NCBI GenBank assembly: GCA_947627275.1
Contig: CANQVK010000006.1
Location: 39,455 to 103,454 of the forward strand
Source of the DNA: an uncultured Ruminococcus sp.
Lineage (GTDB): Bacteria > Bacillota > Clostridia > Oscillospirales > Ruminococcaceae
Reading direction: 5' to 3'
DNA: 64,000 nucleotides
A program made the translations under genes and the position numbers. The notes under the pieces were generated by a model that was not told the origin of the DNA, made no database searches, and saw only the letters and a program-made list of their open reading frames with translations. This document shows positions 10,852-21,151 of the stretch, piece after piece; within the stretch, counting starts at the first letter, position 1, and each line of letters starts with the position of its first letter.

Positions 10852-10891
10852 AAAGGCAATACCCTTGCATTGAAAGGTATTGCCTTTATGT
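10852..10891. terminator. Rho-independent terminator after the cellulase gene
   Basis: aaaggcaatacccttgcattgaaaggtattgccttt. Confidence 0.75.
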
Positions 10892-10904
10892 ATATTTATA
10901 CTAA

Positions 10905-13223
10905 TTATTCAATTTCGGGAAGCTTTGAAAGCAGTTTTGCATCTACTTTCTGAATGGCAAGCGCATCAGAGGGAAGAATGCCGTCTCCGGGATTGCAGCA
11001 GTCGGCATTTTTTTCTCCGATTTCGGAAAGTCCGTATTTATCGGGATTTCCGAGAGCCTGAAGTATTGCCGTGGAGTCAGCTATCGTGACCTTGCCGTCA
11101 CAGTTTGCGTCGCCTATGAGATATTCCGAAGGAACATCGTCTGTTGTAACTTCGGGTTTTGTAGGCTCAGTGACAGGTTCTGTGGGAGTAGGCTTTACAG
11201 GATCGGTGGCAGGTTCGCTGTCTCCGTCAGCCGACGTTCCATCGGGTTCTTCGCCGTAGTAAAGCTTTCCATTGACGTATACGGGAATATATTTTGTAAC
11301 TATTCCCTTGACAGTACCTTCCTCGTCGGTTGTACCTGTTTTGCCTATAATTTCCTGATTGGAGAAGTCGTTTTCCGCATCCCAGCCGCTGCCATAGTCA
11401 GGGAAAACAAACGCGATGAGTATTTCACATTGCTGCATACCCTCTGAAACCGGCATTACCGCTCTGCCGTCGGGAAGATTGACTTCAACGTAGTAAATGT
11501 TATCCTTGTAGTGCTGGATCCCTGAAATTTCCGCAGGTTTAACGCCTTTTCCGGCATACATTGCGGACTGGTCTCTGTCGCAGCGGATCACGACGCTTTC
11601 GGGCGACTTGCCGGCGGCAATAATTTCGCTAAGATCCATATAATAGCGGAAGGAGATATTATCCTGAATTCTTGCGGGCCATGCGGAATGGTTGGTAACC
11701 TTAAAGCTTATGGTAGCACCCGAAGCGGTAGTTCCCTTGTCGAGGGCTTCCACAAAGAATTCGGGGCCGTCATGAGCCTCCTTGGGAGGGAAAGAAGGGT
11801 CTGTCTTTCCGCCGTATTTGTCGATCATTTTGCAGAGAATAGCGGTATAACCTGCATTGTAGTCTGTAGCGACCTCGTTGTTGATGTAGTTGTTTCTGTC
11901 GTCCTCATACGAGCCGTCCTGATTAGGACCTCCGACCAAAGCTCCGTAGAGGGTATGTCTGTTCTGTACAGGCGTATAAATATCGTTTTTCCATGAAGCG
12001 TGAGCAGTTCTGTGATGAGCGTTATGGGCAGGCTTATCGCCGTAGCCTACAACATAGCTCTGACCGGAAGGATTATCGCCGAGGACGTAGTTTATCTGAT
12101 CCTCATAGAACTGTTCGTATGCTTTTGTGTCTTTATCCTTAAGAACCGTATCGCATGCAACTGCGGAGATGAATGCAGATGTCTGTGCATATCTTGCACA
12201 GCCCCAGCTGTCGATATAAACGAGTTTATCGTCAACTTTTTTGGCTTTCGTAAGATAATCCACATGCTTTTGAACTCGGGCGATGTAAGTGCTGTCCTGA
12301 GAATTTATGGCGTAGAGAAGCATAGCTCCCTGCATAACGTCGTCCCAGCAGTGCGCCCAGGAGTATTTCAGCTCGTCAGAACCAAGCTCTTTGTCCTGAA
12401 AAGGTATATAGCTTTCGGCCTTGTCGAGGTATTCCTTTTCGCCGGTGGCTATATACAGCCAGTTTGCGGCGTAGAAAAGCTCATCATAGAAGTGGCTTGA
12501 ACGATAGAAGCCGGAGGCGTCGGAATCATTATAGGTAGCGTCGCTTTTTGAAGCGTCGGCAAGCTTGAATATATTTTCAGCGTGTTCGATATAGCTGTCG
12601 ATCTTTGAATTATCAACGCGTCCTTTAAGAGCCGCACTGCCGGCAGCCAAAGCTGCCGCCATACCGCCGAAAACTGCCGAGCAGCCCTCGGAAGCCGAAA
12701 GAACTGCACGCGCTGATTCGTAAGACGTGCCATTGTCCTCCATACCGTACTGATAAAGCTCTACAGGTCCCCACCAAGTATGATCGATCTGTCCGTTGCC
12801 GACCTGATAAACGACTTCTGTTCCTTTGTCGCAGTCGGCGAGGTAATCAAGTACAAATTCAAGGTTATTGACATAGTTCGTCATTTCGCCGCAGCTTTCA
12901 ATTCCGTCGGGGTACTGATAAAGTCCCCAGGCAAGCATTGAAGCCGAATAAGCCATAGGCAGATTAAATTTTACGTGGTCGCCGGCATCGTACCAGCCGC
13001 CTTTAACTTCGTCTATCATGGTGGAATCGTCACGCCATTCGACCCTGTTCCAGTCGGGGAGCGGTCCTGCCTGTTGACATTCATAGAAATACAGCGATTT
13101 TTGCAGAGCTTCTGCGTAGTTTGGAGTATCAGCCGCATATACGGCAGACGGAATTGCTGCCGCGCCTGCATAAGCAGTCAGCATAACAGCCGATACAGCT
13201 CCCGAGATCAATTTTTTTATCAT
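10905..13223 (-). CDS. Cellulosomal GH9 endoglucanase with CBM3 and C-terminal dockerin
   Basis: Signal peptide; NYAEALQKSLYFYECQQAGPLP, GGWYDAGDHVKF, HHRTAH, DYNAGYTAILCKM; CBM3-like FRYYMDLSE; dockerin GDANCDGKVTIADSTAILQ. Confidence 0.95.
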   Translation of the reverse strand: MIKKLISGAVSAVMLTAYAGAAAIPSAVYAADTPNYAEALQKSLYFYECQQAGPLPDWNRVEWRDDSTMIDEVKGGWYDAGDHVKFNLPMAYSASMLAWGLYQYPDGIESCGEMTNYVNNLEFVLDYLADCDKGTEVVYQVGNGQIDHTWWGPVELYQYGMEDNGTSYESARAVLSASEGCSAVFGGMAAALAAGSAALKGRVDNSKIDSYIEHAENIFKLADASKSDATYNDSDASGFYRSSHFYDELFYAANWLYIATGEKEYLDKAESYIPFQDKELGSDELKYSWAHCWDDVMQGAMLLYAINSQDSTYIARVQKHVDYLTKAKKVDDKLVYIDSWGCARYAQTSAFISAVACDTVLKDKDTKAYEQFYEDQINYVLGDNPSGQSYVVGYGDKPAHNAHHRTAHASWKNDIYTPVQNRHTLYGALVGGPNQDGSYEDDRNNYINNEVATDYNAGYTAILCKMIDKYGGKTDPSFPPKEAHDGPEFFVEALDKGTTASGATISFKVTNHSAWPARIQDNISFRYYMDLSEIIAAGKSPESVVIRCDRDQSAMYAGKGVKPAEISGIQHYKDNIYYVEVNLPDGRAVMPVSEGMQQCEILIAFVFPDYGSGWDAENDFSNQEIIGKTGTTDEEGTVKGIVTKYIPVYVNGKLYYGEEPDGTSADGDSEPATDPVKPTPTEPVTEPTKPEVTTDDVPSEYLIGDANCDGKVTIADSTAILQALGNPDKYGLSEIGEKNADCCNPGDGILPSDALAIQKVDAKLLSKLPEIE

Positions 13224-13390
13224 AGTAAAGCTCCTCTCAATTTTTTTGGAAAAAATCCCTCACATTACTATAGATATATTTTAACATATTATTCATAAAA
13301 GGTCAAGAGAATATGTAAGATTTTATGAGATTATTTTTGAAAAAACAAATTAAAAAATCACATAAAAAAGTGATCGTGTAAACTTGTAAA

Positions 13391-13433
13391 ATCCCGTCAA
13401 AGCTGCGAATTACCGCAGTTTTGACGGGAAAAT
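13391..13433. terminator. Rho-independent hairpin
   Basis: cccgtcaaagctgcg-aattac-cgcagttttgacggg. Confidence 0.7.
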
Positions 13434-13453
13434 CCAATTCTTATCAGCATAGT

Positions 13454-14719
13454 TTATACAGCTGCAAACGCATTTTTCAGATCGTCTAAAATATCATCTA
13501 TATTCTCAAGACCTACAGAGAGACGAATCATTCCGCCGTTTATGCCTGCTGCGACAAGCTGTTCGTCCGTGAGCTGACGATGTGTCGCGCTTGCAGGGTG
13601 AAGCACGCAGGTGCGAATGTCGGCAACATGTACTTCGTTTGAAGCAAGACTAAGGGAGTCCATGAACTTCACAGCCGCAGTGCGTCCGCCCTTTATTACA
13701 AAGGAGATTACGCCGCTTGTACCCATAGGCAGATATTTTTTGGCAAGCTCATGATAGGGGCTGCTTGAAAGATTCGGATAATTTACCGACTCGACTTTAT
13801 CGTTGGCTTCAAGAAATTCTGCGACTGTCTGAGCGTTTTGGCAGTATTGCTTCATTCTGACAGCGAGGGTTTCAAGTCCCAGATTGAGATAAAATGCCGA
13901 CTGTGCGGATGGATAGCAGCCGAAGTCTCTCATGAGCTGCATTCTTGCTTTTACAATGTATGCCGCCTTGCCGTATGATTTTGTATAGATAATTCCGTGA
14001 TAGCTTTCGTCAGGTTCGGTAAATTCCGGGAATTTTCCGCACGTCCAGTCAAAGTTGCCCGAATCTACGATAACTCCGCCTACCTGAACAGCGTGACCGT
14101 CCATATATTTTGAAGTGGAGTGGATAACAATGTCTGCGCCGTATTCAATGGGTCGGCAGAGTATGGGCGTGGGGAAAGTGTTGTCAACGATAAGGGGAAC
14201 GTTGTTCTCATGAGCGATTTTTGCGAATTTTTCAATATCGAAAACCGTAAGAGCCGGATTGGCGATGGTTTCGCCGAAAACAGCCTTGGTATTTGGTTTG
14301 AACGCAGCCTTTATCTCGTCCTCGGAAGCGTCGGGGCTTACAAAAATGCACTCTATGCCCATTTTTTTGAATGTTACGGCAAAAAGGTTGATAGTACCTC
14401 CGTACACGGTAGCGGTTGAGATAAAGCTGTCTCCCGACTGTAAAATATTCAGGAGCGAACACATTGTAGCCGCCTGTCCGCTGGAGGTACACATTGCGCC
14501 GATGCCTCCCTCTAAAGCCGCTATTTTATCCTCGACAGCCATTACCGTCGGATTTTCAAATCGTGAGTAGATAAGGCTTTTTGTGGGGTCGTCGAATACG
14601 GCTGCCACATCGTCGGTGGAATCGTAGACATATGTTGTGCTCTGAACGATCGGTACGACTCTCGGTTCGGTATTTTTCGGCGTATAGCCTGCATGCAGGC
14701 ATTTTGTTTCGATATTCAT
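13454..14719 (-). CDS. metY: O-acetylhomoserine (thiol)-lyase family PLP enzyme
   Basis: ETKCLHAGYTP, SGQAA, HSTSKYMDGHA PLP-lysine, C-terminal RLSVGLENIDDILDDL. Confidence 0.9.
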   Translation of the reverse strand: MNIETKCLHAGYTPKNTEPRVVPIVQSTTYVYDSTDDVAAVFDDPTKSLIYSRFENPTVMAVEDKIAALEGGIGAMCTSSGQAATMCSLLNILQSGDSFISTATVYGGTINLFAVTFKKMGIECIFVSPDASEDEIKAAFKPNTKAVFGETIANPALTVFDIEKFAKIAHENNVPLIVDNTFPTPILCRPIEYGADIVIHSTSKYMDGHAVQVGGVIVDSGNFDWTCGKFPEFTEPDESYHGIIYTKSYGKAAYIVKARMQLMRDFGCYPSAQSAFYLNLGLETLAVRMKQYCQNAQTVAEFLEANDKVESVNYPNLSSSPYHELAKKYLPMGTSGVISFVIKGGRTAAVKFMDSLSLASNEVHVADIRTCVLHPASATHRQLTDEQLVAAGINGGMIRLSVGLENIDDILDDLKNAFAAV

Positions 14720-14726
14720 CGGATAA

Positions 14727-15224
14727 TTACCTCCTGATTATTTTTTTGAATTTTGGTATGCAGAATTCCAGTACAGCGCAGTATTTGTCAACAAATGTAA
14801 TGATATAAGTTTCTCTGTATTTGGGGAAAGGGAGAGTTACAGGCCACATATGCTTGACTATCATATCCCGTTCCTTGGGACTTATTTCCGTTAGTTTGCA
14901 GGCATTTTTCAGAGCTATATCGGAATGACAGCGGCTATGGTGCGGCTGACCTTTTTCACGGCTTCCGTTATATTCACGGCGGTCATAGTAGAAAAGATCG
15001 TGAAGCAGACCTGCGCGTGCTGCGGAGCGCGCGTCAAGGTTAAGACGCCGGCATATAATGTAGCCGTAATACGACACATTCAGGCAATGCTGAAAGCGCG
15101 TAGTTGAAATATGATGGGTTATTTCCTTAAGGCGGACAAGCTCGGGCGCATTGATTATATCGCTGATACATCTATAATAACCGCTGAGCGTAAGTTCCTT
15201 TTTCGAGCAGATAGCGTTTAGCAT
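14727..15224 (-). CDS. HD-domain hydrolase
   Basis: RFQHCLNVSYYGY...AARAGLLHDLFYYD. Confidence 0.8.
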   Translation of the reverse strand: MLNAICSKKELTLSGYYRCISDIINAPELVRLKEITHHISTTRFQHCLNVSYYGYIICRRLNLDARSAARAGLLHDLFYYDRREYNGSREKGQPHHSRCHSDIALKNACKLTEISPKERDMIVKHMWPVTLPFPKYRETYIITFVDKYCAVLEFCIPKFKKIIRR

Positions 15225-15510
15225 AATGACCCTCTCAATATTTTAAATATTTTATTTAAAAACAGTGTATTGCTCCAAAGTATATTATACAATACTTAAA
15301 GAAAAAAATCAATAGGAATTTATTTATTTTTGTGAAAATTTAAAGAACAATGTGACAGAATGATGATTCTTTTGCAAATCTTTTATTACAATTCAGTATG
15401 CCGCTTGACAAATCCATTTCGGTTGTGTATAATAGAAGTGAAAAGGCAGACAATAAAAAGTTGTCTATTGCCTGAAAACTTGTTCCATTTTAGAGAAAGG
15501 ACATGAAAAC

Positions 15511-16446
15511 ATGAAAAATATCACGAAAAAGATCATAGCTGTATTTGCAGTTCTTGCTGTTGCTGCAATGGGGCTTACGGGCTGCGGAGATAAACAAGGA
15601 AAAGAAGAAAGTTCGGTTTCCGCGCCGAAACGTTATCCGTTTGAAGTGGGTTCTGCTGCCGAGGGCAATGACCTTACTATCAGCGACCCTAACAATGATC
15701 TTAATGCAGCGGATCCTGTAGCTTCTACAGGCGATGATGCGCAGGCAGCAACAAACTCCGATGACGAAAATACAGAGCCTGCTACCGAGATCGAAGAAGT
15801 GACAGAGGCTGACGGTCAGCCCGCTACACAGTACGTTCCCGTTACAGAGGCAAACGGCGAAGCCGCTACTGATGCTAACGGCGCTGAGGTTACGGAAGCT
15901 GTTGTCGTTACTAAGATAGCGGCAAATCCTTCACAGAGCGGAAACGGCAATTCTCAGACAGTAACTCAGGCTGTAAACGATTATACTCCCAAGGACGACG
16001 GAAGATACGCTATGTGGCTCGACATCTCCAAGGATAAGAACTTCTTCTTTGAGAACGAAATGATAACGGCAACGTTTAAAGTCAAGGAGGATATTCCCGA
16101 CGGCGACTACAAGATAAAGATCTCTCCCGATCTTTCCGATATTGCAGGCGTAGCTGTTTACCCTGAGAAGGTGATCGACGGCGTTATCAGAGTAAATAAC
16201 GGTGAAATAGATGCCGTTGACGTTTCCGGCGAAACGGGACTGGTATTCTACGGAGACAGCATTGCATGCAAACAGGGCGATACTATTGATTTCAATATCA
16301 ACATCAAGAACAATTCGGGACTTGCTGCATTCTGTATCTGGTTCTATTTCGACAGCAACGCTCTTGAATTTGTAGAGGCTTATCCTACCGGAGAATTTGA
16401 TGAAATTGCCCGCAGCACTGAGATCGGCGGCGAAAAAGAAGAATAA
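15511..16446 (+). CDS. Lipoprotein with T/E-rich repetitive linker and C-terminal cohesin-like domain
   Basis: Lipobox MGLTGCGDK; EVTEADGQPATQYVPVTEANGEAATDANGAEVTEA; KQGDTIDFNINIKNNSGLAAFCIWFYFDSNALEFVEA is cohesin-like. Confidence 0.65.
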   Translation: MKNITKKIIAVFAVLAVAAMGLTGCGDKQGKEESSVSAPKRYPFEVGSAAEGNDLTISDPNNDLNAADPVASTGDDAQAATNSDDENTEPATEIEEVTEADGQPATQYVPVTEANGEAATDANGAEVTEAVVVTKIAANPSQSGNGNSQTVTQAVNDYTPKDDGRYAMWLDISKDKNFFFENEMITATFKVKEDIPDGDYKIKISPDLSDIAGVAVYPEKVIDGVIRVNNGEIDAVDVSGETGLVFYGDSIACKQGDTIDFNINIKNNSGLAAFCIWFYFDSNALEFVEAYPTGEFDEIARSTEIGGEKEE

Positions 16447-16449
16447 TTT

Positions 16450-16609
16450 TATACTCGCCGCTATTGCAAAATATCCAGTAATGCAGACATAAGATCAGTC
16501 TGTCTGCGTCATCCTCCTCGACATACGACAGTATGCCTTCGTCGATTCCCTTGACATACAAATTTTCTGTTCAGCATTCTTTGGACATTTTGCAATAGCG
16601 GCGAGTATA
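16450..16609. repeat. Palindromic MITE-like element B (160 bp)
   Basis: tatactcgccgctattgcaaaatatcc ... ggacattttgcaatagcggcgagtata; core CATACGACAGTATGCC. Confidence 0.88.
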
Positions 16610-16823
16610 ACGCGAATATCTGGATTACAAAAAGTCTTTGAAATAGTGATTTTTGTTGTAATTTCCGCTCAAACTGCGATTTATCGTAGTCTGAGCGGAA
16701 GTTTTTGTTTGTTTTAGATATTTCGTTATTTTAAGAGATTTTTTCCACGATAATACGTCTAATTTAAAGAAGATTTTATAATATCCGATTACTTAAAAAA
16801 TGTGGATTTTTTTCGTTATTTCA

Positions 16824-16852
16824 TTGACATCGGCTTGATTTTCTGATATACT
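16824..16852 (+). promoter_or_regulatory. Sigma-A promoter of DUF2079 gene
   Basis: TTGACA-N17-TATACT. Confidence 0.7.
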
Positions 16853-16891
16853 ATAATGTGTCGTTTAATTAAAAATAAGGAGGATATTTAA

Positions 16892-18991
16892 ATGTCCAAA
16901 AACAATAAGGAATCTGTGGACAAGCTTGAAAAGGCTGAAATTACAGAAACCGAAATTTCTGCGGAGGAAATGTCCGAGGAAGCTGTTGAAGAAATGGATA
17001 TTTCCGAGAATACATCAGAGCCGTCTGATGAAGAGTCCTCTGCAAGCGAAGCGGCTTCAAGTTCCAAAGAGTCTGATTCTTTCAAGGAAGTGCTGGCTGA
17101 GGGCGTGCAGGGGATCAAGAGCTTTAAAAGCAGCGCCGGGGCTTTCCTTAACAGACTGGGTATTCCCGATATGGCGCTTGTCAGACTTATTACGGCGTTC
17201 TTCACGATCTCCGCTGTGAATATCAGTTCTATCAAGGAAAAAACAAGCGGCGGCGTTGAAGTCAACCCCGTTGCCATGTGGAAGGATTTTGTACCGTTGG
17301 TCAACGGCGTTTTTACGGTGCTTATGATGCTTTCGGTTTTTATTGTTCTTTCTCTGATACATTATGCGCTGCCGAAAAAATTTCGTATCGTTGACCAGTG
17401 TTCCACCATTGCCGCTGTTCTTTGTTTTGATATTGTGCTTCTTTGGCGAAATGCCGACTTCAATCTCAGTTTCGGCGTTATGATGGTATCGACCGTTTTG
17501 GTTTATTATTCTTACGGGAAAATAAAATCCAAAAAGCTTCTGAACAAAATACCGTGGTGGATCATCGGAATAATTATTCTTGCAATGGCTGTGGCTGTTG
17601 GAGTTTTTATCAGCATTACGACAATATGCGGTCACAGGTGCTACGGTACTAACTGTTACGATTTAGGAATTTTCGTACAGATGTTTCATTCTCTCGCCGA
17701 TAACGGTACGGCGGTAACTACATGTGAGCGCGATGAATTTATGTCGCATTTCAGAATACACGCTTCTTACATTTTCTATGTTCTTGCGCCGATATATAAG
17801 ATGTTCCCCAAGGCTGAAACGCTGCTTATTGCTCAGGCAGCATTGGCGATGGGCGGAGTTATCCCGATGTTCCTTATTGCAAAAAGACGCAATTTCAAGG
17901 GAATTACGCTTTTGTTCATGGGAATGGCATATGTATTTTGCGTAGGCATTGTTTCTCCTTGCTATTATGAGTTCCATGAAAATGCGTTTCTGCCAACGAT
18001 ACTGATGTGGCTGCTGTGGGCAGTTGACAGGAAAAATTACATTATGTTCTATGTAATGTCCGTCCTGACGTGCATTGTAAAGGAGGACGCGCCGCTTTAT
18101 GTTGTATGTATAGGACTTTACCTTTTCTTTGAGGATAAGGGCAGGCTGCGCCGAATGAACGGTCTTATTATGGCTCTTTTTGCCGGAGCATATATGATGT
18201 TTATCACAAATTGGCTCACCAAGAACGGTGACGGACAGATGATGATGAACAGCCGATTCAGCATTCTTATGATAGATTCGACAGCCGGACTTAAAGAGGT
18301 CATTAAGAACTCCCTTGCCGACCCGGCTTACCTTTTCAGTCTGCTGGTAAGAGATGACACTATACGATTCTTCCTTCAGATTATGATACCGTTCCTGTTT
18401 ATTCCGTTCTTTACAAAGAAGATACGCCGTTTTCTGCTCATGCTGCCTTTCGTGGTAATGAATCTCGTTATCGGAGCCGGCTACGGTTATGCGGCTAATG
18501 TCGGATTCCAGTACATCTTCGGACCTGTATGTCTGCTGCTTTATATGTGTATTATAAATCTTGACGATATGGGTCAGAACGGCAAGCAGAATATTCCAAT
18601 AGCTTTGGGTACGGCGGCTATTATTATGACAATGAGCAACTGTTCTCATAAGTGGGGAAATTACAATGGTTACCTCAGCGATAAGGAATATTACGACAAC
18701 TTAGAGGAAATGCTTTGCAGTATTCCCGAGGACGCTTCGGTAGGTACTGATTCTTTCCTTGTTCCTCATGCGGCTAATCGTGACGAGGTATATATCTTTG
18801 ATACTAACGATTATTATGATGACAATACACTCCTTACTCCCGAGCGGTTCGACTTTGTTGCGCTCCCTGTACGTAATGATTCCTTTGAGCGTTCAGCGGA
18901 GGTTCTAACAATTAACGGCTATACTTTGTGGGCTGAGATTCCCGGCAAGGCTCAGGTATTCAAGAGTCCCGGCTATGTTCCCGAGGAATAA
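16892..18991 (+). CDS. DUF2079-type polytopic membrane protein
   Basis: Acidic S/E-rich N-terminus, multiple TMs, CYDLGIFVQMFHSL...YEFHENAF. Confidence 0.75.
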   Translation: MSKNNKESVDKLEKAEITETEISAEEMSEEAVEEMDISENTSEPSDEESSASEAASSSKESDSFKEVLAEGVQGIKSFKSSAGAFLNRLGIPDMALVRLITAFFTISAVNISSIKEKTSGGVEVNPVAMWKDFVPLVNGVFTVLMMLSVFIVLSLIHYALPKKFRIVDQCSTIAAVLCFDIVLLWRNADFNLSFGVMMVSTVLVYYSYGKIKSKKLLNKIPWWIIGIIILAMAVAVGVFISITTICGHRCYGTNCYDLGIFVQMFHSLADNGTAVTTCERDEFMSHFRIHASYIFYVLAPIYKMFPKAETLLIAQAALAMGGVIPMFLIAKRRNFKGITLLFMGMAYVFCVGIVSPCYYEFHENAFLPTILMWLLWAVDRKNYIMFYVMSVLTCIVKEDAPLYVVCIGLYLFFEDKGRLRRMNGLIMALFAGAYMMFITNWLTKNGDGQMMMNSRFSILMIDSTAGLKEVIKNSLADPAYLFSLLVRDDTIRFFLQIMIPFLFIPFFTKKIRRFLLMLPFVVMNLVIGAGYGYAANVGFQYIFGPVCLLLYMCIINLDDMGQNGKQNIPIALGTAAIIMTMSNCSHKWGNYNGYLSDKEYYDNLEEMLCSIPEDASVGTDSFLVPHAANRDEVYIFDTNDYYDDNTLLTPERFDFVALPVRNDSFERSAEVLTINGYTLWAEIPGKAQVFKSPGYVPEE

Positions 18992-19014
18992 GCGAATAAT
19001 GTTTCCTTATAGGC

Positions 19015-19054
19015 GGATACGTTGCAAGATGCGATGTATCCGCCTTGTTTTTTG
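19015..19054. terminator. Rho-independent terminator
   Basis: ggcggatacgttgcaagatgcgatgtatccgccttgtttttt. Confidence 0.8.
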
Positions 19055-19220
19055 ATCTGAGGATAAGAACTTCTTAAATGCAGGTATATAATTTTTATAT
19101 ATAATCAAATAAAAAAATTCTTAAAAAGACTGGAAATTTTTTTGGATATATGCTATAATAATTTTGATTGGGTTTTATTTGCTTTTTCAGCAATCACCCT
19201 AATGAAATCAAATTCAGTCA

Positions 19221-19260
19221 AGATATGCGTGATTTGCTATAGCGTTTAGTATATACTCGC
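19221..19260. repeat. Solo type-C right end abutting a type-B-like left end at a shared TA
   Basis: gatatgcgtgatttgctatagcgtttagtaTAtactcgctgctg. Confidence 0.6.
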
Positions 19261-19296
19261 TGCTGAATATCTTGCTTCTGATAAGGAGGATGTCAC

Positions 19297-20694
19297 ATGA
19301 AAAAAGTACAGCTGACGGAAACAGTGCTGCGTGACGCTAACCAGTCATTGATGGCGACTCGTTTGCCTTATGCCGATTACGAGGGTATCCTTGCCGATAT
19401 GGATAAGGCTGGCTACTACTCTATCGAATGCTGGGGCGGAGCGACCTTCGATTCCTGTCTGCGTTACCTCAACGAAGACCCGTGGGAGAGACTGAGAAAT
19501 CTCAGAAAAAATCTTCCGAACACCCGACTCCAGATGCTTCTGAGAGGTCAGAACCTCTTAGGCTACAAGCATTATCACGATGATGTTGTAGAGAAGTTCA
19601 TAGAACTTTCGATCAAGAACGGAATTGACGTTATACGTATTTTTGACGCCCTTAACGATTTCCGCAATATCGAGACCGCTCTTAATGCGACCAAGAAGTA
19701 CGCAAAGAAAAAGACGGTTGCTTCCGGCTGTATTTCCTACACGCAAAGTCCCGTACATACTGTTGATAAGTATATCCAGATGTGTAAAGAGCTTAAGACA
19801 ATGGGCTTTGATACTATATGTCTTAAGGATATGGCGGGAACTATGTCGCCCTATGAGGCTGAACATCTTGTAAAGGGAATCAAGAACGCTATCGGCGATA
19901 TGACCCTTGTACTCCACACTCACTGTACAACGGGTATGGCTTATATGACTATAGCAAAGGCTATCGAGGCTGGTATCGACGTTGTGGATACAGCCTGCTC
20001 CGCATTTTCAGGCGGAACTTCTCAGCCCTCCACAGAGACAATGTTCTATGCGCTGCAGCAGTACGGCATTGAAACGGGTCTTGACGAGGATATAATCAAT
20101 AAGGTGAACGATTATTTCAAACCAGTAAAACAGAAATACATTGACAACGGTCAGCTGAATCCGAAAAGCCTTGCTACGGACGCTCAGGCTTTGGTTTACA
20201 AAGTTCCCGGCGGAATGCTTTCAAATATGATAGCTAACCTTACCGATATGCACGCTATGGATAAGTTTGACGAGGCTTTGGCGGAGATCCCGAAGGTACG
20301 TGCGGATCTTGGCTATCCTCCGCTGGTAACTCCTCTCTCTCAGATGGTGGGAAATCAGGCTGTTACAAACGTTCTTATCGGCGAACGCTACAAGAATATT
20401 TCCAAAGAGGTCAAGAATTATATCAAGGGAGAATACGGCATCGCTCCTGCTCCTATTGATCCCGAGCTTTCCAAAAAGGTTCTTGGCGACGATATGCCGG
20501 TAGACTGCCGTATTGAAGATGTTAAGCGTACAGGCGAGGATTTCAGGGCTGCCAAGGACGCTCTGGGCGACCTCTGCCGCTGCGAGGAGGATGTAATGAG
20601 CTACATCTGTTATCCCGATCAGACTCTTAAGTTCCTCCAGAACCGTAAGGCTCAGGAAGAAAACGAAGCGGTTTACACTATTGAGGAAATGTGA
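19297..20694 (+). CDS. oadA: Oxaloacetate decarboxylase alpha subunit / pyruvate carboxylase subunit B
   Basis: TETVLRDANQSLMATR, LKDMAGTMSPYEA, HTHCTTGMA. Confidence 0.93.
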   Translation: MKKVQLTETVLRDANQSLMATRLPYADYEGILADMDKAGYYSIECWGGATFDSCLRYLNEDPWERLRNLRKNLPNTRLQMLLRGQNLLGYKHYHDDVVEKFIELSIKNGIDVIRIFDALNDFRNIETALNATKKYAKKKTVASGCISYTQSPVHTVDKYIQMCKELKTMGFDTICLKDMAGTMSPYEAEHLVKGIKNAIGDMTLVLHTHCTTGMAYMTIAKAIEAGIDVVDTACSAFSGGTSQPSTETMFYALQQYGIETGLDEDIINKVNDYFKPVKQKYIDNGQLNPKSLATDAQALVYKVPGGMLSNMIANLTDMHAMDKFDEALAEIPKVRADLGYPPLVTPLSQMVGNQAVTNVLIGERYKNISKEVKNYIKGEYGIAPAPIDPELSKKVLGDDMPVDCRIEDVKRTGEDFRAAKDALGDLCRCEEDVMSYICYPDQTLKFLQNRKAQEENEAVYTIEEM

Positions 20695-20766
20695 GCCTTT
20701 GAAGCATAAAAAATTAATATCAATTGTCAGATGTATATTGTCAATTGATGTAAGGAGGGCTATTGA

Positions 20767-21150
20767 ATGAATTTTGCACTTCTCGCTGCTCAGAGCGCTG
20801 ACAGCGGTACGAAAATGAATATAGGCGATGCGGCTATAGTTGCGATATTCGGCTATGCCGTGGTATTCTTCGGACTTATCCTGCTTATGTGCGTGCTGTA
20901 TATAACGGGAGCTGCTTTTAAAAGACGCGACGCAAAGGCAGCCGCGGCAAAGGCTTCCGAGGTCAAGGCAGAAGCCAAGACTTCGCCTGCGCCTGTTGTG
21001 GACGCTCCGACTGCGCCCGGTTCGGCAGGTCATGTAAAGCTTCACGGAGTTCCCGACAAAGAAGCGGCTATGATAATGGCTATCGTTGCGGATAAGCTTC
21101 AGACGCCTCTCAACGAGCTGAGATTTACTTCAATAAAGGAGATTAAGTGA
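20767..21150 (+). CDS. OadG-family (gamma) subunit
   Basis: Short N-terminal TM protein with A/P-rich tail in oad operon. Confidence 0.75.
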   Translation: MNFALLAAQSADSGTKMNIGDAAIVAIFGYAVVFFGLILLMCVLYITGAAFKRRDAKAAAAKASEVKAEAKTSPAPVVDAPTAPGSAGHVKLHGVPDKEAAMIMAIVADKLQTPLNELRFTSIKEIK

Positions 21151-21151
21151 A

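Noticed and set aside
12000-12500. 166-aa plus-strand ORF inside the cellulase
   Set aside because: Antisense of GH9 coding sequence; no supporting signal.
13440-13454. S-box/SAM riboswitch upstream of metY or T-boxes upstream of the tRNA synthetases
   Set aside because: metY is led by the HD gene with only a short gap, and no T-box sequence (TGGNACCGCG) or S-box hallmarks were recognised near metG, gltX or lysS.
17663-18649. 328-aa minus-strand ORF
   Set aside because: Antisense to the DUF2079 membrane protein; His/Tyr/Arg-rich composition typical of antisense translation of TM codons.
20221-21045. 274-aa minus-strand ORF
   Set aside because: Antisense to oadA/oadG; no domain signal.
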